A stretch of 64,000 bases of DNA. It comes from Ascaphus truei (Eukaryota > Chordata > Amphibia > Anura > Ascaphidae). Positions 1-11,224 of the stretch are shown one piece after another; the stretch's first letter is position 1; every line of letters starts with the position of its first letter. The stretch is taken from the NCBI GenBank assembly GCA_036426205.1, contig CM071579.1:14868029-14932028 (forward strand), given 5' to 3'. Made by a program: the position numbers and the translations under genes. Under the pieces are notes generated by a model. The model did no database searches. It had not been told where the DNA came from and saw nothing but the letters and a program-made list of their open reading frames with translations.

Positions 1-314
1 CCATGGCCCATCCACCATGGCCAGGGAAAGCACCCGCTTCAAGCAGGTGACTTCACAGCCTCCACACGGTTGAAGGCACCATTACCCGGACCTTACTGGC
101 TCCCAGGACAGTCCTAGCACCCCGTGTGCTCTGGCAGCTCTGACTGCACATGTCACAAACAAAGTGTATATTCTCTGTTCAGTTCAAGGACATAGAGTTT
201 CTTTTAGTCCATCCATGCCTCCTCAGAGCCAGCCTGAGGAGCTGTGTAATCGCCCCAAGTGGCCAGGAGGAATACCTGCTACAACAGTATTGTACAGAGA
301 TGGTTACAGTTTAC
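1..314. other. unassigned sequence
   Basis: I see no repeat boundary, coding signal or RNA gene here. Short open frames exist but show no recognisable protein. Confidence 0.4.
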
Positions 315-560
315 CACAAAGATATTCACTGTGCCATCTGCTGGACATATACTCAATTGCAATGATATAAATAAACCCCACAAATAATTATATTTACTGC
401 GTTCAGCCGCGTTCAACAAAGTGTTTCCACGGATGGAATCTCACAGCTTGTCACGGTGTCAAAAAAGGCAAGTCTTGCTATAGCTGTACTCTTCTCTTTA
501 TGGTACTATTTACAGGAAATCATTTTAACCCTTTAGCTACAAGTGGAGCAGATAGCACTA
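315..560. repeat. R1 dispersed repeat, right-half copy
   Basis: This segment aligns by eye with 17,214-17,520. Shared blocks include a run of AATAAACCCCACAAATAATTAT, the stretch TCAACAAAGTGTTTCC followed by TCACGGT, and the end AGCACTACTT. Divergence is high, so the family is old. The left part of R1 is absent here but present at 16,655 and 50,950. No coding capacity is recognised. Confidence 0.6.
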
Positions 561-599
561 CTTATCCAATATGGAAAATAGTATCAAGAAAAAATATAA

Positions 600-1085
600 G
601 GATGGTGCGCTGAGAACCCTAAGGGACCCCTCAGTTCCTCAATCCAATGCTATACAGAAGGAGCACAATTAATCTCCACCATGCCCTGCCTTTGGAGTGG
701 GTGAACCAAAGCCCAAGTGCAGCCTGATCCCAGCCAAGTGCAGGGGGGAATTTCCCATCATGATTAACGCAGCGGGGGTCCTTGCTTCTGAATGGGAATC
801 CTTCTGTGTTACTCCTACCGGGCTGCACCAGTCTGGAAGAGCTGCGCAGTGAGAGCAGAGAGAAGCGGTCCCTCTCCCTGCGCAGCTCTTACAGGCGATC
901 GTGCTGTTTTTATTTGATTGAAGCATGGGGTCTCCGGAGCTGAACTGCATTAATATCAGGTCTGGGGACCCCTGCTTCCCAAAGTACAGGCCCCAGTATG
1001 GGGTACCGATATCAACTGCAAGTTTAAATGTCCCGGTCACGTAGGCTGTGACGCGGTACATTTAAACTTGCAGGAGATGCCAGCT
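600..1085. mobile_element. diverged copy of the GGGGCC foldback family
   Basis: The block CTCTCCCTGCGCAGCTCTTAC, the phrase GGGGACCCCTGCTTCCC and the following ACAGGCCCC segment match the arms of the foldback elements at 21.8, 26.1 and 57.1 kb. It includes a perfect 16-bp hairpin (1016-1031 with 1058-1073) around a CpG-rich loop, which corresponds to the centre of the 57.1-kb copy. Ends are not clear. Open frames on the minus strand here are by-products of the repeat. Confidence 0.6.
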
Positions 1086-1152
1086 TCCTAATAGGAGGAA
1101 AGATATGACATTTGAAATGCGATAATTGGATGTCAGTAGCTTATAAATAATG

Positions 1153-1545
1153 AAGAATTAGGATTTAAATAGGATACCGGGTGTCCTGATTTAAAGTTTC
1201 ATAGAAATTCTGATTTCATTCATTCTTAGAAAACATCTCAAGGTGGTTTTTATGTATTTTGTATATAAATTTACAATTTTTAGTAATCACTTCTATTCAC
1301 ACACGAGGAACCACTTATAGACAGACTGAAGTTCTGTACACACTTTTAAGAATTAGGATTTAAATAGGATACCGGGTGTCCTGATTTAAAGTTTCATAGA
1401 AATTCTGATTTCATTCATTCTTAGAAAACATCTCAAGGTGGTTTTTATGTATTTTGTATATAAATTTACAATTTTTAGTAATCACTTCTATTCAAACATG
1501 AGGAACCACTTATAGACAGACTGAAGTTCTGTACACACTTTTAAG
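1153..1545. repeat. 195-bp tandem duplication, two copies
   Basis: A 195-bp unit starting AAGAATTAGG at 1153 is repeated from 1348. I count only two substitutions, both in the CACACGAGG versus AAACATGAGG segment, so the duplication is recent. No gene is included. Confidence 0.95.
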
Positions 1546-1640
1546 TGATGTTCAGACGGATTTTTTTTACTGATTGGCAGATGCATCCAATTAGAGATGG
1601 CTGCTACATAGAACCTTTCAGAACCGAAGCCCACTAACCC

Positions 1641-1677
1641 CTGATAAAGCCACAGTGCAAGTGGAGAAACACGTAAG
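1641..1677 (+). other. hammerhead-like hairpin module 1
   Basis: CTGATAAAG is followed by CCAC, a 7-base loop, GTGG, then AGAAACACGTAAG. It matches the architecture of the modules listed elsewhere in this window. The extra base between CTGANGA and the stem means it is not a standard hammerhead. Confidence 0.55.
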
Positions 1678-1799
1678 ATTACAAGAAACATACGAATTTA
1701 CAAGAGAATCACAAAGAAAAGCTCAATACCTTCTTCCATGCTGAGGTAAAATTTTGAGTGTAAACTACAAGCCAAATATTTCATTTTCCAGCTTGGACA

Positions 1800-1946
1800 A
1801 TGATACAGGCAGCACATTTGGAGAAAGCAGATACACTGGAGCATCAGGACCTGGCTCAGCGCTCCATGCATGGGATCAACTCCCGATTGGATTTCGTCAC
1901 CAATACGCATCGGTTGGAGAGCAGGAGCTCTCCGAAAACCCTCTAA
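1800..1946 (+). pseudogene. 48-codon coding-like stretch, unidentified
   Basis: The frame opens with ATG and runs 48 codons to TAA. Its composition is protein-like: charged and amphipathic, for example ADTLEHQDLAQRS and LDFVTNTHRLE. An AATAAA overlaps the stop region at 1945-1950. It is too short to identify and may belong to a degraded retroelement. Confidence 0.25.
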
Positions 1947-2185
1947 TAAAGGCACACTTTCCCTGTGTAGGAATCCACGGACCTTACCTCAGGGGACAAC
2001 TGAATAGCAGTACTATCATTCTCACAACTACAGGTTCCGGACCCATGATGGGGACACCGGCAACAGGAGGACATCTCCCACCGTGCAGACCATTGGAGGA
2101 AGGAGCTCCAGTAGAGCGACCCCATAGCCAGATCCCAGTGGGAGTGCATACTCCATACTGGGTGGATAACTTAGTTTTTTGAGTC

Positions 2186-3000
2186 ATTTTAGTGTATTGT
2201 ATACATGTTTTATGTTTAATTGAATCTATAAAGAATTTTAGCCATTTGTTGCGCCCCTTGATTTTTGTTTTGTAAACCTCAGGTGTCCTCAGCCCCCCTA
2301 TTCCAGAAAATGATGTCATTAAAACATAAACCCAATGAGCAAAACATATCTGAAAATGTGGTAAATCTCTTCAAAAGGTAATAGTTTTAATTAGCGCTCA
2401 GAGACATTAATCATTACATTTTAGATTTAATATAACCACAATGGTATGGTGCTTGTTACAGAAAAAAGGATTACAACAACATACAGGACATAGATGTTTA
2501 CAAAATAGAAAGTAATGAAACAGAAACCTAATACATTACCAGCAAATACTATTAAATCGTTGAAGAGGCCTGAAGTGGGAAATATGAAAATACACGTGTT
2601 ATGAAGTATAGCACACCTCTGGGGGAATTCTGTTTTAGGTATTAAAAACAACATTTTTTTTAACCCAAACGTTGCCTCTGTAACAAAGACCAGAGACATG
2701 AGCCTTCCTTTGTGGGTCCGTCCTATCTCCCATTCATCCCTCTCTTCCCTGTGACACTTTTCTGGCTGGGTTTTCTGGGAGAGGGGGAATTATTTAATTT
2801 AATTATTTAATGTAATCTTAGAGTATAAAATAACACAGATATCTTCTCCCATTTTATGCCATTACGAACAAGTACTTCTGACCATTACAGATTTTGAGCG
2901 GATATTATTATGGGTTGTTCCAGGCATTAATTATCTTACATAATGTTACTTTGTAATGATAACAAATTGATCAGATAGTCTTCTAGAGACAAATGGAGCA
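2186..3000. other. AT-rich sequence, nothing recognised
   Basis: No repeat structure or convincing coding sequence is seen. A 90-codon minus-strand frame at 2427-2699 is hydrophobic, but its codons look like AT-rich noise. Confidence 0.4.
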
Positions 3001-3190
3001 CAACCAACAAGCCAGAAAAAATGTGAGCAAGGGGTAACTCCCTACGCGTTTCGAACAATGGCTCTTTATCAAGATAAAGAGCCACGGCTTGAAATGCGTA
3101 GGTGCGTTTTTTTTTATCTATGTAAGCTATAATAAATTGATTTTTGTGGGAGTTACCCCTTGATCACATTTTTTTCTGGCTCGTTGGTTG
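3001..3190. mobile_element. foldback element with nested inverted repeats
   Basis: Outer arms of about 42 bp (3001-3042 and 3148-3190) are near-perfect inverted copies starting CAACCAAC. Inside, a second inverted pair of about 27 bp (3044-3070 and 3074-3100) brings together two opposed copies of the CTTGATAAAGAGCCA...GAAACGCGTAGG module. This reads as two head-to-head ends of one repeat family, as in foldback or inverted-truncated retroelement insertions. Confidence 0.75.
3041..3102. other. hammerhead-like hairpin modules 2a (minus) and 2b (plus)
   Basis: The minus copy (3041-3073) reads TTGATAAAG AGCCA...TTCGAAACGCGTAGG. The plus copy (3070-3102) reads AAGATAAAG AGCC...GGCT TGAAATGCGTAGG, with a 4-bp stem. 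They are arranged as an inverted pair. Confidence 0.55.
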
Positions 3191-3860
3191 TGCTCTGTTT
3201 TTCTCTCGAAGTCTTTTTGATCTATTTACCACATGGATGCTGCACATCCCAGATCTACTGGTTAAAAGAGAGGGTACACAACAGGTTATAGGCCACAGTC
3301 TTTATATATGTTGTCCCTCTTATTATTGTATTCTGGACATTGCTTAAGGGAGGCTGTTATTGCGCTACAGTATTGTATGTGCGGATCCTTGGGACCGCAC
3401 GAGGCGCTTATTCCTCCCCAGATGACCATATACGGATCTTTAGTGACAACAGGAGAGGGCTATCCGGACTTATATTTTTATACTGCTGAAAAGTTTCCTC
3501 TGAGCGCACAGGGAGTCTGAGAACCATTCCACATTATACTTTAGCCTGTATCTGCTATGTAAGGGAATATCTCAGGAATGTATGATGTTCTTTTGGAGCT
3601 TGCCCCAGCAGATAAAATAATACCTGAGGGGTTATCTGGAAACCGTTACGTGACATTTAAGTTGAGCACAGCTTTCCGTAATGGATTTATGGCCACTCAA
3701 GTCAGGGACCCATGACATTACATGGCAAACCCACAACACAGAAAAATTGTTCTTTTAAAATGAATGTTAACCCCTTAGTTGCTGGACTGCTCACATATTT
3801 TATTCTTGCCAGGCTTTATCGTGACAGGCACATTTACAAATGTAGTAAAACATGATTTCG
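3191..3860. other. unassigned sequence
   Basis: No internal repeat and no recognised coding region. It may be the body of the element whose ends form the foldback at 3001-3190, but this is not shown. Confidence 0.35.
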
Positions 3861-3864
3861 GGAT

Positions 3865-4170
3865 GTTTGATTTCTTTAAAAAAAATAATAGAAGAATTAA
3901 CTTTAATCAGACAGGGAAGAAAATGATAATAGAACTGAAGATACGAAAATATCATAAACCCGCAGATAAGGGTGGAGCACTAGTTGTCATGGACTATAAC
4001 GAATAAACCAATTATATAATAGAGACCATTATATACCCCTCCCAAACTATCTGGTTCTCTCCTTAAGGTCATTGAGTAGGTTTTTATTATAAATGAGTCC
4101 CAGGCAACACCAAGATTGATATTTATCTTTACACTGTTGGGGATGGATTTAAAATAGGTTTGAGTGCTGG
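3865..4170 (+). pseudogene. Penelope-like element reverse transcriptase, N-terminal remnant
   Basis: The frame through 3956-4003 encodes KPADKGGALVVMDYNE and stops at 4004. The KPADKGGA-V-V-M-D block is characteristic of the conserved region just N-terminal to the RT core in Penelope-like retroelements. About 35 codons later, after stops, an SQATPRLIFIFTLL stretch resembles the P-R-x-P-x-F-Y-x-L-P-K block of the same family. Upstream codons (FDFFKKNN...ELKIRKY) fit the basic segment before it. The copy is broken by stops and has no RT catalytic or GIY-YIG part. Confidence 0.6.
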
Positions 4171-4369
4171 GTTCTATGAAAATGTTAACACACCTGAAAT
4201 ACTTGCTAAATATGTTCATTTAAACCATTTAAATATAATTTGCATATTCAAATTAGCTTATTTCCCTGGTATATCAGGTGTGTTCACTGGTATCTCTCCA
4301 CGTGTTGTATAGAGTACAGTTTTGGGCGATACTATATATACTGTTGCGGCCCCTTTTATTCTCCTACAT

Positions 4370-4720
4370 CCCCGAATTTTTTCGAGGATTTTTTCTGAAT
4401 GTCACGCACTTTGCCGCGTTCATGCCGCATTCATGGCGAGACAGCGCTAATAGCGCTAATACAATGAAACCGCCCGTGGCGCCTAAAAATACCAGAACAT
4501 GCCGCATCAAACACTGCATCTGCCCGCGGTTTTAAAAGTCGCGCTGAAACGGCCGCACGAGGCTGAAGGCGGCCGCCACTGTAAGTTAATTGATACTTTA
4601 AGACTCCATCTCTCTCCCCTTCTTTTTCCAATACCCCTATTTTAGACTGTGGGGATTTTGTGCTTGGAAACCGCCTTGCAAGCTTTTTAAAAGTTACATT
4701 TTTTAAAGTTGGCAAGATTA
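4370..4720. other. CpG-rich unclassified segment
   Basis: The segment has many CpGs (GCCGCGTTCATGCCGC, GGCGGCCGCC) in AT-rich surroundings, without clear terminal repeats. It may be part of an older repeat. No frame is recognised. Confidence 0.3.
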
Positions 4721-4840
4721 GTGGAAAAGTTCCCAGATTTCTTACCCGGGTTAATCGATAATTTCATTTTCAGGTTTATAATGATTTCTATTGACGCGTT
4801 GTTCAACCCAAGTATCAGTACGAGTAATGTAAAGAGAGAA

Positions 4841-5000
4841 GGACCGGCTCAGTGAGTAAAGACACTGACTCTCTAAACAATGAGACTGAGTTTGAACCAG
4901 GAGTTCTGCTCATTGTGAGCAGTCACTATACATCGCTGTGCCTCAGACACCAAACATGTAGATTGTAGGATCATCTGGGCAAGGATTGTGCCTGTAAACG
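4841..5000 (+). mobile_element. tRNA-derived SINE, MIR/CORE-like, diverged copy
   Basis: The 5' end has an A-box-like GGCTCAGTGAGTAAAG and a B-box-like GTTTGAACC. The 3' half, CTGTGCCTCAGACACCAAACATGTAGATTGTAGG, aligns with the SINE at 52,431-52,668. The conserved CTGTGCCTCAG resembles the core of MIR-type SINEs. No terminal duplication could be fixed. Confidence 0.65.
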
Positions 5001-5027
5001 TCTGCGCACTATATAGTTACATAGTTA

Positions 5028-5300
5028 TATCGTTATAAAATTACATAGTTACACAGTAGATGATGTTTTCAAAAAAGTCATGCGGCCATCAAGTTTAACC
5101 TATGATAAATTTAGACAACAGATACTTTATTCTTTATTTGTACTTACAGTATATTGATCCAGAGGAAGGCGAACAAAAAACCTCAGTGACATATCATCCA
5201 ATGATATTACATAAGGGGAGAAATAAATTCCTTCCTGAATTGGCAATCAGATTACTCCCTGGATCAACATCCATCTCATGTAATTGTTATGCACTTTGAG
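5028..5300 (-). mobile_element. L2/CR1-type LINE 3' fragment
   Basis: About 270 bp match the beginning of the fragment at 47,966-48,480. Shared blocks are AACAGATACTTTAT, ATTGATCCAGAGGAAGGC, ATATCATCCAATGATAT and TTGGCAATCAGATTACTC. The longer copy encodes the end of a LINE ORF2 on the minus strand, so this one is the non-coding 3' part in the same orientation. Confidence 0.65.
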
Positions 5301-6985
5301 TCCTATTTGGGAGAAATGTGCTATATGAAATATTATTATTATTTTTATATTGTGGCTCAAGCAGTTAATTCTATAGGCTTAAGAAATACAGTACATACCA
5401 TTCAAGTAAAAGTTTATTTTCAGTTATGAAGATTAAAGAAAGAAAAGCATGATAATTTGGAATTATGTATCAAAAATCATATGAATCATCATTTTTAGTT
5501 TCAGAAAGGTAAATAGTTAGTATAATACCCTTTTTGGGACCAACAAATCATTTATAATTTACAAGCAATGAACCTGATAGGGTTCTTCATCTTTAGGTTA
5601 CTGTATTTAAAGTATTCTTCAAGACCTAAACAAGAGCCCTGCGTTCAAAAGCTTATACTGTTACATTTTATTCCTCCAATAAATAGTTGTCATGATACCT
5701 ACGGTATCTCAGAAGTTGAGTGACATATTGGGGAAATGCAAACTCAGAAGCTCCTCTGCAGTTTTTCAAGCAGTAGTTATATTTCTGGCACAACTGCAAG
5801 TTAGTTTCAGATACATGATGACAAATTGCCCCTGGTTACTACAATATATTTATTAGCCCTTGTGATTATGGAAAGTATAATCATTATAACACAGGTGCCC
5901 ATTAAAAATACATCCTGATTTTGAGCTGTGATCTAAGTTTAATGCAATGACAGGTTTAAGGCTTCAGTTTTTTTTTTATCCTGAGGGGATTTGTACAGGT
6001 GTTGAAAGTTCTATGCCTGATAAAGTTGGGATTAGTTCCATAATATATATATATACACCAACATTTCCGTACGGACAAACGGAAAATGAGCTTTGCACTG
6101 CACAAAACCGGGTTGAGATAAGAAATATACAGCTGGGTGCAGAGCTGGCAGGAATGTCTAATTGCGTGATGAAGAATATATTTCACTGTCTGGTTCTCAG
6201 CCATGCTCAGCTGCTTGTCTTGAGTAATATTTTCTTTTTTGGAGAAAGCTAAATGTCAGTGACAGAGCTTTTACTTTTCTCAATTTCAAGTGCTGAATCT
6301 CAACTTGTTCCTTTGTATCAGTCACTTGCTGTTGAATCATGCTTTTTCACTTCAACCAGACAATTCATGTGGGCTTTGTTTCTGATGGACGTTGGAGAGG
6401 GTTAGAACACTCTTCCCCATACAGCACGGGTCTTCCTCAAGGCCATAGACTAAGTGCTGTAAAGAGTAGTGCTTAGTTTATACAGTATCTCTCTTCCTTA
6501 CATTTATCCTCACCCTCTTCATCTTCAGCATGAATGGGTAAGCCTCCATTGCAACACGATGACCTCCCATTATACATCAGACTGCTTAGTGTTCCTAACT
6601 GATGATAACATCCTTACTTGGGTGGCCCTCAATGCTAATTGCACATGTGATGACCAGAATTTGAAATGTGATCGGGTCCGGGGGTCCACTACATTTTTCA
6701 TTTAATCACCTTCCAGAAAAGGGATGTGTATAGGACGAAGTGCAAAGCGAGGTACAACATGTGTTAGTGGGCATTGCTTTTCCTCAGGCTTGGCACAACA
6801 AGGAAGGTAAAGGAAGATAGCTTACTGTATGTCGGTCTCATGCTGGTAACAGGTCTTGCGGCTCTCATTAGAGGTTCCGGTGTTACGATCACAGAAGCCA
6901 TGGACTAACACCCCCTGGACATGAAATGGTTCTGGTGTGAACCCAAACATTGTGATGAGAGAGAAGTCAAAGTTTATTTTGTGAG
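5301..6985. other. unassigned AT-rich sequence
   Basis: I see no repeat pair, hairpin or convincing coding sequence. Open frames of 60-100 codons near 5.95-6.25 and 6.47-6.70 kb have no recognisable motif. Confidence 0.35.
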
Positions 6986-6990
6986 TGTAT

Positions 6991-7287
6991 CTGCGTCCCC
7001 GCTGGCGCTGACCGCGCTCATGCTTGAGAGCGGTGACGTCACCAACTCTCTAAGCATGAGCGCCGGGTGTCCTGCCTATTTTGCAAGCGCGGATGGGGGG
7101 GCATTGCGGGCATGTTGAGTGCGTTTCAATGGCAGGTTTTTTTGTCTGCTCAAGCGCCAAGCTTGGATGAGCGTGCATGCCCGACCGCGCGCGCAGTGCG
7201 TGAGCGGGGACTTCCACATAAAGACTGCAATAAGTAATAGCGGCAAGCGCCGTGCGCACAGCATGCTCAGCACCAACGTGGACGCAG
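6991..7287. mobile_element. CpG-rich MITE-like inverted-repeat element
   Basis: Terminal inverted repeats of about 21 bp start CTGCGTCC at both ends (17 of 21 positions agree). Inside is a perfect 12-bp hairpin, GCGCTCATGCTT (7014-7025) with AAGCATGAGCGC (7052-7063), whose loop contains the palindrome GGTGACGTCACC, a CRE-type sequence. The element is non-coding. Confidence 0.55.
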
Positions 7288-7589
7288 CCTGTCCCTCATT
7301 TTGCAGATAAAAAAACCCACCAGATATTGTCTCTCTTGTCTGGTGCTTGTCTTCTTTTTAGCAATCTATAAACAGACACATCTTAAGGGAGCAAAGCAAG
7401 GTCAGTCAAACTCTGCAAAGAGCACCATACATCCATCAAAGAACTATTAAACATGTATGAACAGAAAAAAGAATCCCCAAAATTAGCACTCTAGCATACA
7501 AAAATTATCAAAAGTTTATTCATCACATACAAACATGAATCAATTAAAAGAAACAATGTTGTCCACAAAGCTAGCCCTTTCCTACTGCT

Positions 7590-8930
7590 GCCGGCTCCAT
7601 CCCCGCCCTCTGTGACCCCCGGGGAAGCGACCCTGGCGGTGGACTGGACCACGCCTCTTCCCTTGCTCGCTCCGTGTCGAACCCTGCCAACCGTGATGCC
7701 TTGCCATATAGCCCTGATGTCGTCCTACCCGCGACCGCCTGTGCAGCGCGTGATGCTGCCAGGTGGGGCAGCTACAGTGCCCATGACCCCGGCCGTGGCT
7801 GAAGAATTGAAAGACACCGGGGTCAGGCTGATGGCACTGGGATGGGATGGGATGTACGGCGCCCGTGACCCCGGCCGTGGTTAAAGTTGGATTAAGAGAC
7901 ACCGGGATCACGCTGGAGGCTGCCGGAACGGTATCTGGTGCAAAGCTTGTAGCATGCCTATCAATGCTGCCGTGAGAATTGCCTTCCCTGCTGCGCTATG
8001 TGCCGCTAGTATAGTGCCCGCACAGGCCCTGGTCTCGCCTTACCCCTCTGCGCCACCTGGGATTTCTGCCACCACCCAAGTTCCTAAACGCGCTCATCCC
8101 GTTGTGCAACTGCCCCCATTTACCGCTGCAGGTTCCTTACGGTCCTTGGTGTCCAGGGCAGCCGCATGGTGCACCCACACCGGGTTCCTTGCGCCGTCCA
8201 GAATGCACTGCTTTCGCTGCTGCCAGCGGCTGCTACGTTCATTGATTAAAGCATTGGCGCCGCCCGCGGCTGGGGTGGCCGTCTGGTCGTCTCAATCCTG
8301 CCGATTCTGCAGGCGATCTCCTTAAAGCTACAACCGCCCGCGTCGGCAGACGGGTGGCCGTTGGCGTGCCGTGACACTCTGTCTCGCGTCACAGGGCCTG
8401 AGGCCTTCCATTCGCCGTGGGGCCGCACCCACCTAGCACCGAACCCCTTGCCTGCATCACAGTGGCCTTAGGCTCCCCATCACTGCTGGGGCGAACATAC
8501 CCACCGTGACGTCCTGCGGTCTGTGGCCAAAGGCTGCCCGCCCTGCGCGTGGCTCCTGACCCCGCCTGGTCCTTAACCTGCGTCACAGTGGCCGTAGGCC
8601 TCCCCTTCCACGCTAGGGCCTGACCTACCCACCCGCCCTGCCTTGTAGCCTGTGTACGAAGGCTGCCGCCCTGCGTGCGGCTCCCAACTCCCGCATTGTG
8701 CTGCCGCACCCTACGCTGCGACGCCCCCTTCCCACGGGGAGCGACCCTGGCGCCTGACTCCTGCCTAGCGCGTGACCTGTGGGGAAGCCCCAACGGCCTT
8801 GTCTGCCACCCTCCGCTGGCCTGCTTGACACCATGTACTGTTTTTAAGTTTACCTTTTGCTTCATTCATTGTAACATCGCCGGAAGAAGAGATCAGTGTA
8901 TCTCGAAAGCTCGCACAAATAAAAGCATTT
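7590..8930. repeat. GC-rich degenerate tandem repeat block
   Basis: The block is GC-rich with related modules recurring roughly every 100-150 bp: CGTCACAGTGGCC with AGGC-CCC, ATGACCCCGGCCGTGG, and GTGCGGCTCC/GCGTGGCTCC. Open frames up to 158 codons on both strands are low-complexity consequences of GC content. It ends in a hairpin module and an AATAAA-bearing AT-rich tail (8916-8925). Confidence 0.5.
8880..8914 (+). other. hammerhead-like hairpin module 3
   Basis: CCGGAAGAAG is followed by AGAT, a 6-base loop, ATCT, then CGAAAGCTCGCA. A right-half relative (GATCTCGAAAGCTC) is seen near 54,690. It keeps the stem-then-CGAAA order of the other modules. Confidence 0.5.
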
Positions 8931-8982
8931 CGTAGCCACAGAACGGTATCATCTATTTATTTTTTTATTTTTTTGATTATTA

Positions 8983-9003
8983 TATATATATATATATATA
9001 TAT
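8983..9003. repeat. (TA)n microsatellite
   Basis: A short run of alternating TA sits just before the first 2.7-kb unit. TA runs also separate units 1/2 and 2/3. Confidence 0.9.
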
Positions 9004-9170
9004 GAAAAAATCACACTCAGTTGGCACACTGTAAACATAAGTAAGATTGATGCTTGCCCCATATGCACATGTAAAATAGATTTTACCATATTGGAGTCCG
9101 GAAAAAACGAGACAGACACACAGTCCAGTAGTTCCAATGAAGCTGTATCAAAGTAACATGGCACCACCCT

Positions 9171-9244
9171 CCAACGTTTCGGTCCACTCAACGTTACCTT
9201 CTCAGGGACGTGCAATAAGTGAATGCTATCCACCCCCTTATATA
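9171..9244 (-). promoter_or_regulatory. TATA box plus hairpin module, unit 1
   Basis: On the minus strand TATATAAGG (9244-9236) is followed about 30 bases later by CCCTGAGAAGG (from 9207) and then ACCGAAACGTTGG (ending 9171). A start site 25-30 bases after the TATA would fall at the front of the module. Compared with units 2 and 3, one G of CTGAGGAAGG is missing. Confidence 0.5.
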
Positions 9245-9480
9245 CCCAAACAATCAAAATTAAAATGAACTCACCCGGGTTGTAGGGGCAACATTGCCCG
9301 CGAAACCGCGCCGCTGTGACACGCATGCAAATGCTGGAACGCATCGCCATCTTGGATTTACAAATGTGGATCGTCCTATTGAACTACGGTGGCCTCAATG
9401 GTCTGCCTGTAGGCACGATCGCGCATGCGCAGACTCCTCATTGCCCCTTATGTCGTGACCCGCAATGAACTGCTGGAACG

Positions 9481-9692
9481 CAAGGACATATATGGGGATC
9501 TGGTATTATGAATGCCCAAACTCTATAAAGAAGGGCACCTGGCAAATGGGACCGTTTAGGGAGGCTCTACACACCACAAAAAGCTTTATTGTGCTAATAT
9601 ATCAGAGCCTCCCTAAACGGTCCCATTTGCCAGGTGCCCTTCTTTATTAGAGTTGGGCTTAACCATAATACAAGATCCCCATAATGTCCTTG
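9481..9692. repeat. long inverted repeat, arms about 88 bp
   Basis: The left arm 9481-9568 and right arm 9604-9692 are inverted copies. The inner 54 bp (9515-9568 with 9604-9657) are nearly perfect, including GGGCACCTGGCAAATGGGAC. A 35-base loop separates them. Unit 2 holds a mutated copy near 12,175-12,390; unit 3 has only the left arm. Confidence 0.85.
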
Positions 9693-9784
9693 AGGTTGTG
9701 TCTGAGTGTGGGCGCCTTTATGCGCATAGTGGGGACAGAGTAAGGGTAGTAAAGATCCTGCGTTATATCGCATTCTGCTCACTG

Positions 9785-9846
9785 AAAAATGAGAGACACA
9801 AAAATGAGAGACACAAAAATGAGAGACACAAAAATGAGAGACCAAA
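9785..9846. repeat. 15-bp tandem repeat, four copies
   Basis: AAAAATGAGAGACAC is repeated four times. A degraded copy of this array lies at about 12,472-12,540 in unit 2. Confidence 0.85.
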
Positions 9847-9954
9847 AAAGAGAGACACAGAACACACACAGAGAGAATGAGAGACAAAGACCAAGAGAGG
9901 CGAGGGGACAGGGGAGAAGGCGAGGGCAACACAGGGAGAGGGTGACACACAGAC

Positions 9955-10965
9955 ACACACTCTACATCTCACTCACAGACACGCAGAGACACACTAACGC
10001 AGACCACTCACGCAGAAAGAGACACACTCACACAGAACTCACAGACACACACTCCACACCCACACAGACACACAGACCGACACACAGAAAAAAAGCACAC
10101 GCACAGACAGGCACAACACACAGACACACAGACAGCACGACAGGACACACAGGAACACACAGGCACCTGACAGACACACAGCACACTGACAACAAACGGC
10201 ACACTGCAGAACACACAGACACTGACACCAGGCACATCACAGACACACACACACTGACAGGCAACACACAGACACACAGACACAGACAGGCACACACACA
10301 GACACACGAAGGCACACACACAGGCACACTGACAGACACACAGGCACACTGACAGACACACAGCCACACTGACAGACACACAGGCACACTCACAGACACA
10401 CAGGCACACAAGACACCACAGGCACACTCACAGACAACACACACACTACAGGCACACTGACAGCACACACAGACCACAGTGCACCAACTGACAGCACACA
10501 GGCACACTGACAAGACACAACAGGCCACACTGACAGACACACAGGCACACGACAGACACACATGGCCACACTGACAGACACACAGAACACAGACAGACAC
10601 ACAGGCACAAGGCACAATGCACACTCACAGACACACAGGCACACTAACAGACACACAGCACAACAGGCACACTGACAGACACACAGGCCACACTGACAGA
10701 CACACAGGCACACAGGCAACAATGACAGGACACCACGGCACACTGACAGACACACAGCAACCACTGACAGACACACAGGACACTACAGACACACAGGCAC
10801 ATGACAGACACACAGGCACATGACAGAACACACAGGCCACTAAGACACCCAGGCACACTGACAGACACACAGCACACTCAGACACACAGGCAACACAGAC
10901 ACACAGGCACACTCACAGACACACTCACAGGCACACAGGCACACACAACACCACAGGCACCCAGT
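9955..10965. repeat. 20-bp CA-rich satellite, unit 1
   Basis: The array is built from CACAGGCACACTGACAGACA and variants, with many single-base gaps. Its long open frames (up to about 198 codons, Cys/Val-rich on minus, His/Thr-rich on plus) reflect the repeat and are not genes. Confidence 0.9.
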
Positions 10966-11224
10966 CTGTCACTCACCACACTCACCGGTTCACACGTCGG
11001 CAGCAGTGGGGTCTCCCGACGGCAGGGGCCCTCTCCAAGACATGGGAACACACCGCGCAGCGTGGCCAAGCTAGAAGCCAGCAGCAGCAGGTCACCCCCC
11101 CGAAGACGGCCGAAGCCGCAGCACGCTCCCCGGACACCCCCGGCAGCAAGCGAGGATCGGGGCCAGGTGATTAGGGGGAGATCATGGGCAAGGTAGGCGC
11201 GACGGGGGAAGACTGGGTTGGCAC

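Larger units (their letters stand above)
1546..2185 (+). other. repeat-like block carrying a hairpin module and a short coding-like stretch
   Basis: The block begins beside the tandem duplication and contains the CTGANGAAG-type module at 1641-1677 and a 48-codon frame at 1800-1946. Several frames are open across 1750-2180, but none is recognised. It may be a degraded retroelement; the boundaries are unknown. Confidence 0.35.

Noticed and set aside
1754..2182. 142-codon plus-strand frame
   Set aside because: It starts inside AT-rich sequence and has no recognisable domain. A shorter overlapping frame at 1800-1946 looks more protein-like.
2427..2699. Hydrophobic 90-codon frame as a membrane protein exon
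   Set aside because: AT-rich codons give F, I, L, V by chance; no splice signals or family pattern seen.
9789..10624. Open frames of 139-198 codons, Thr/His-rich or Cys/Val-rich
   Set aside because: They translate the 20-bp CA-rich satellite and have no independent coding signal.
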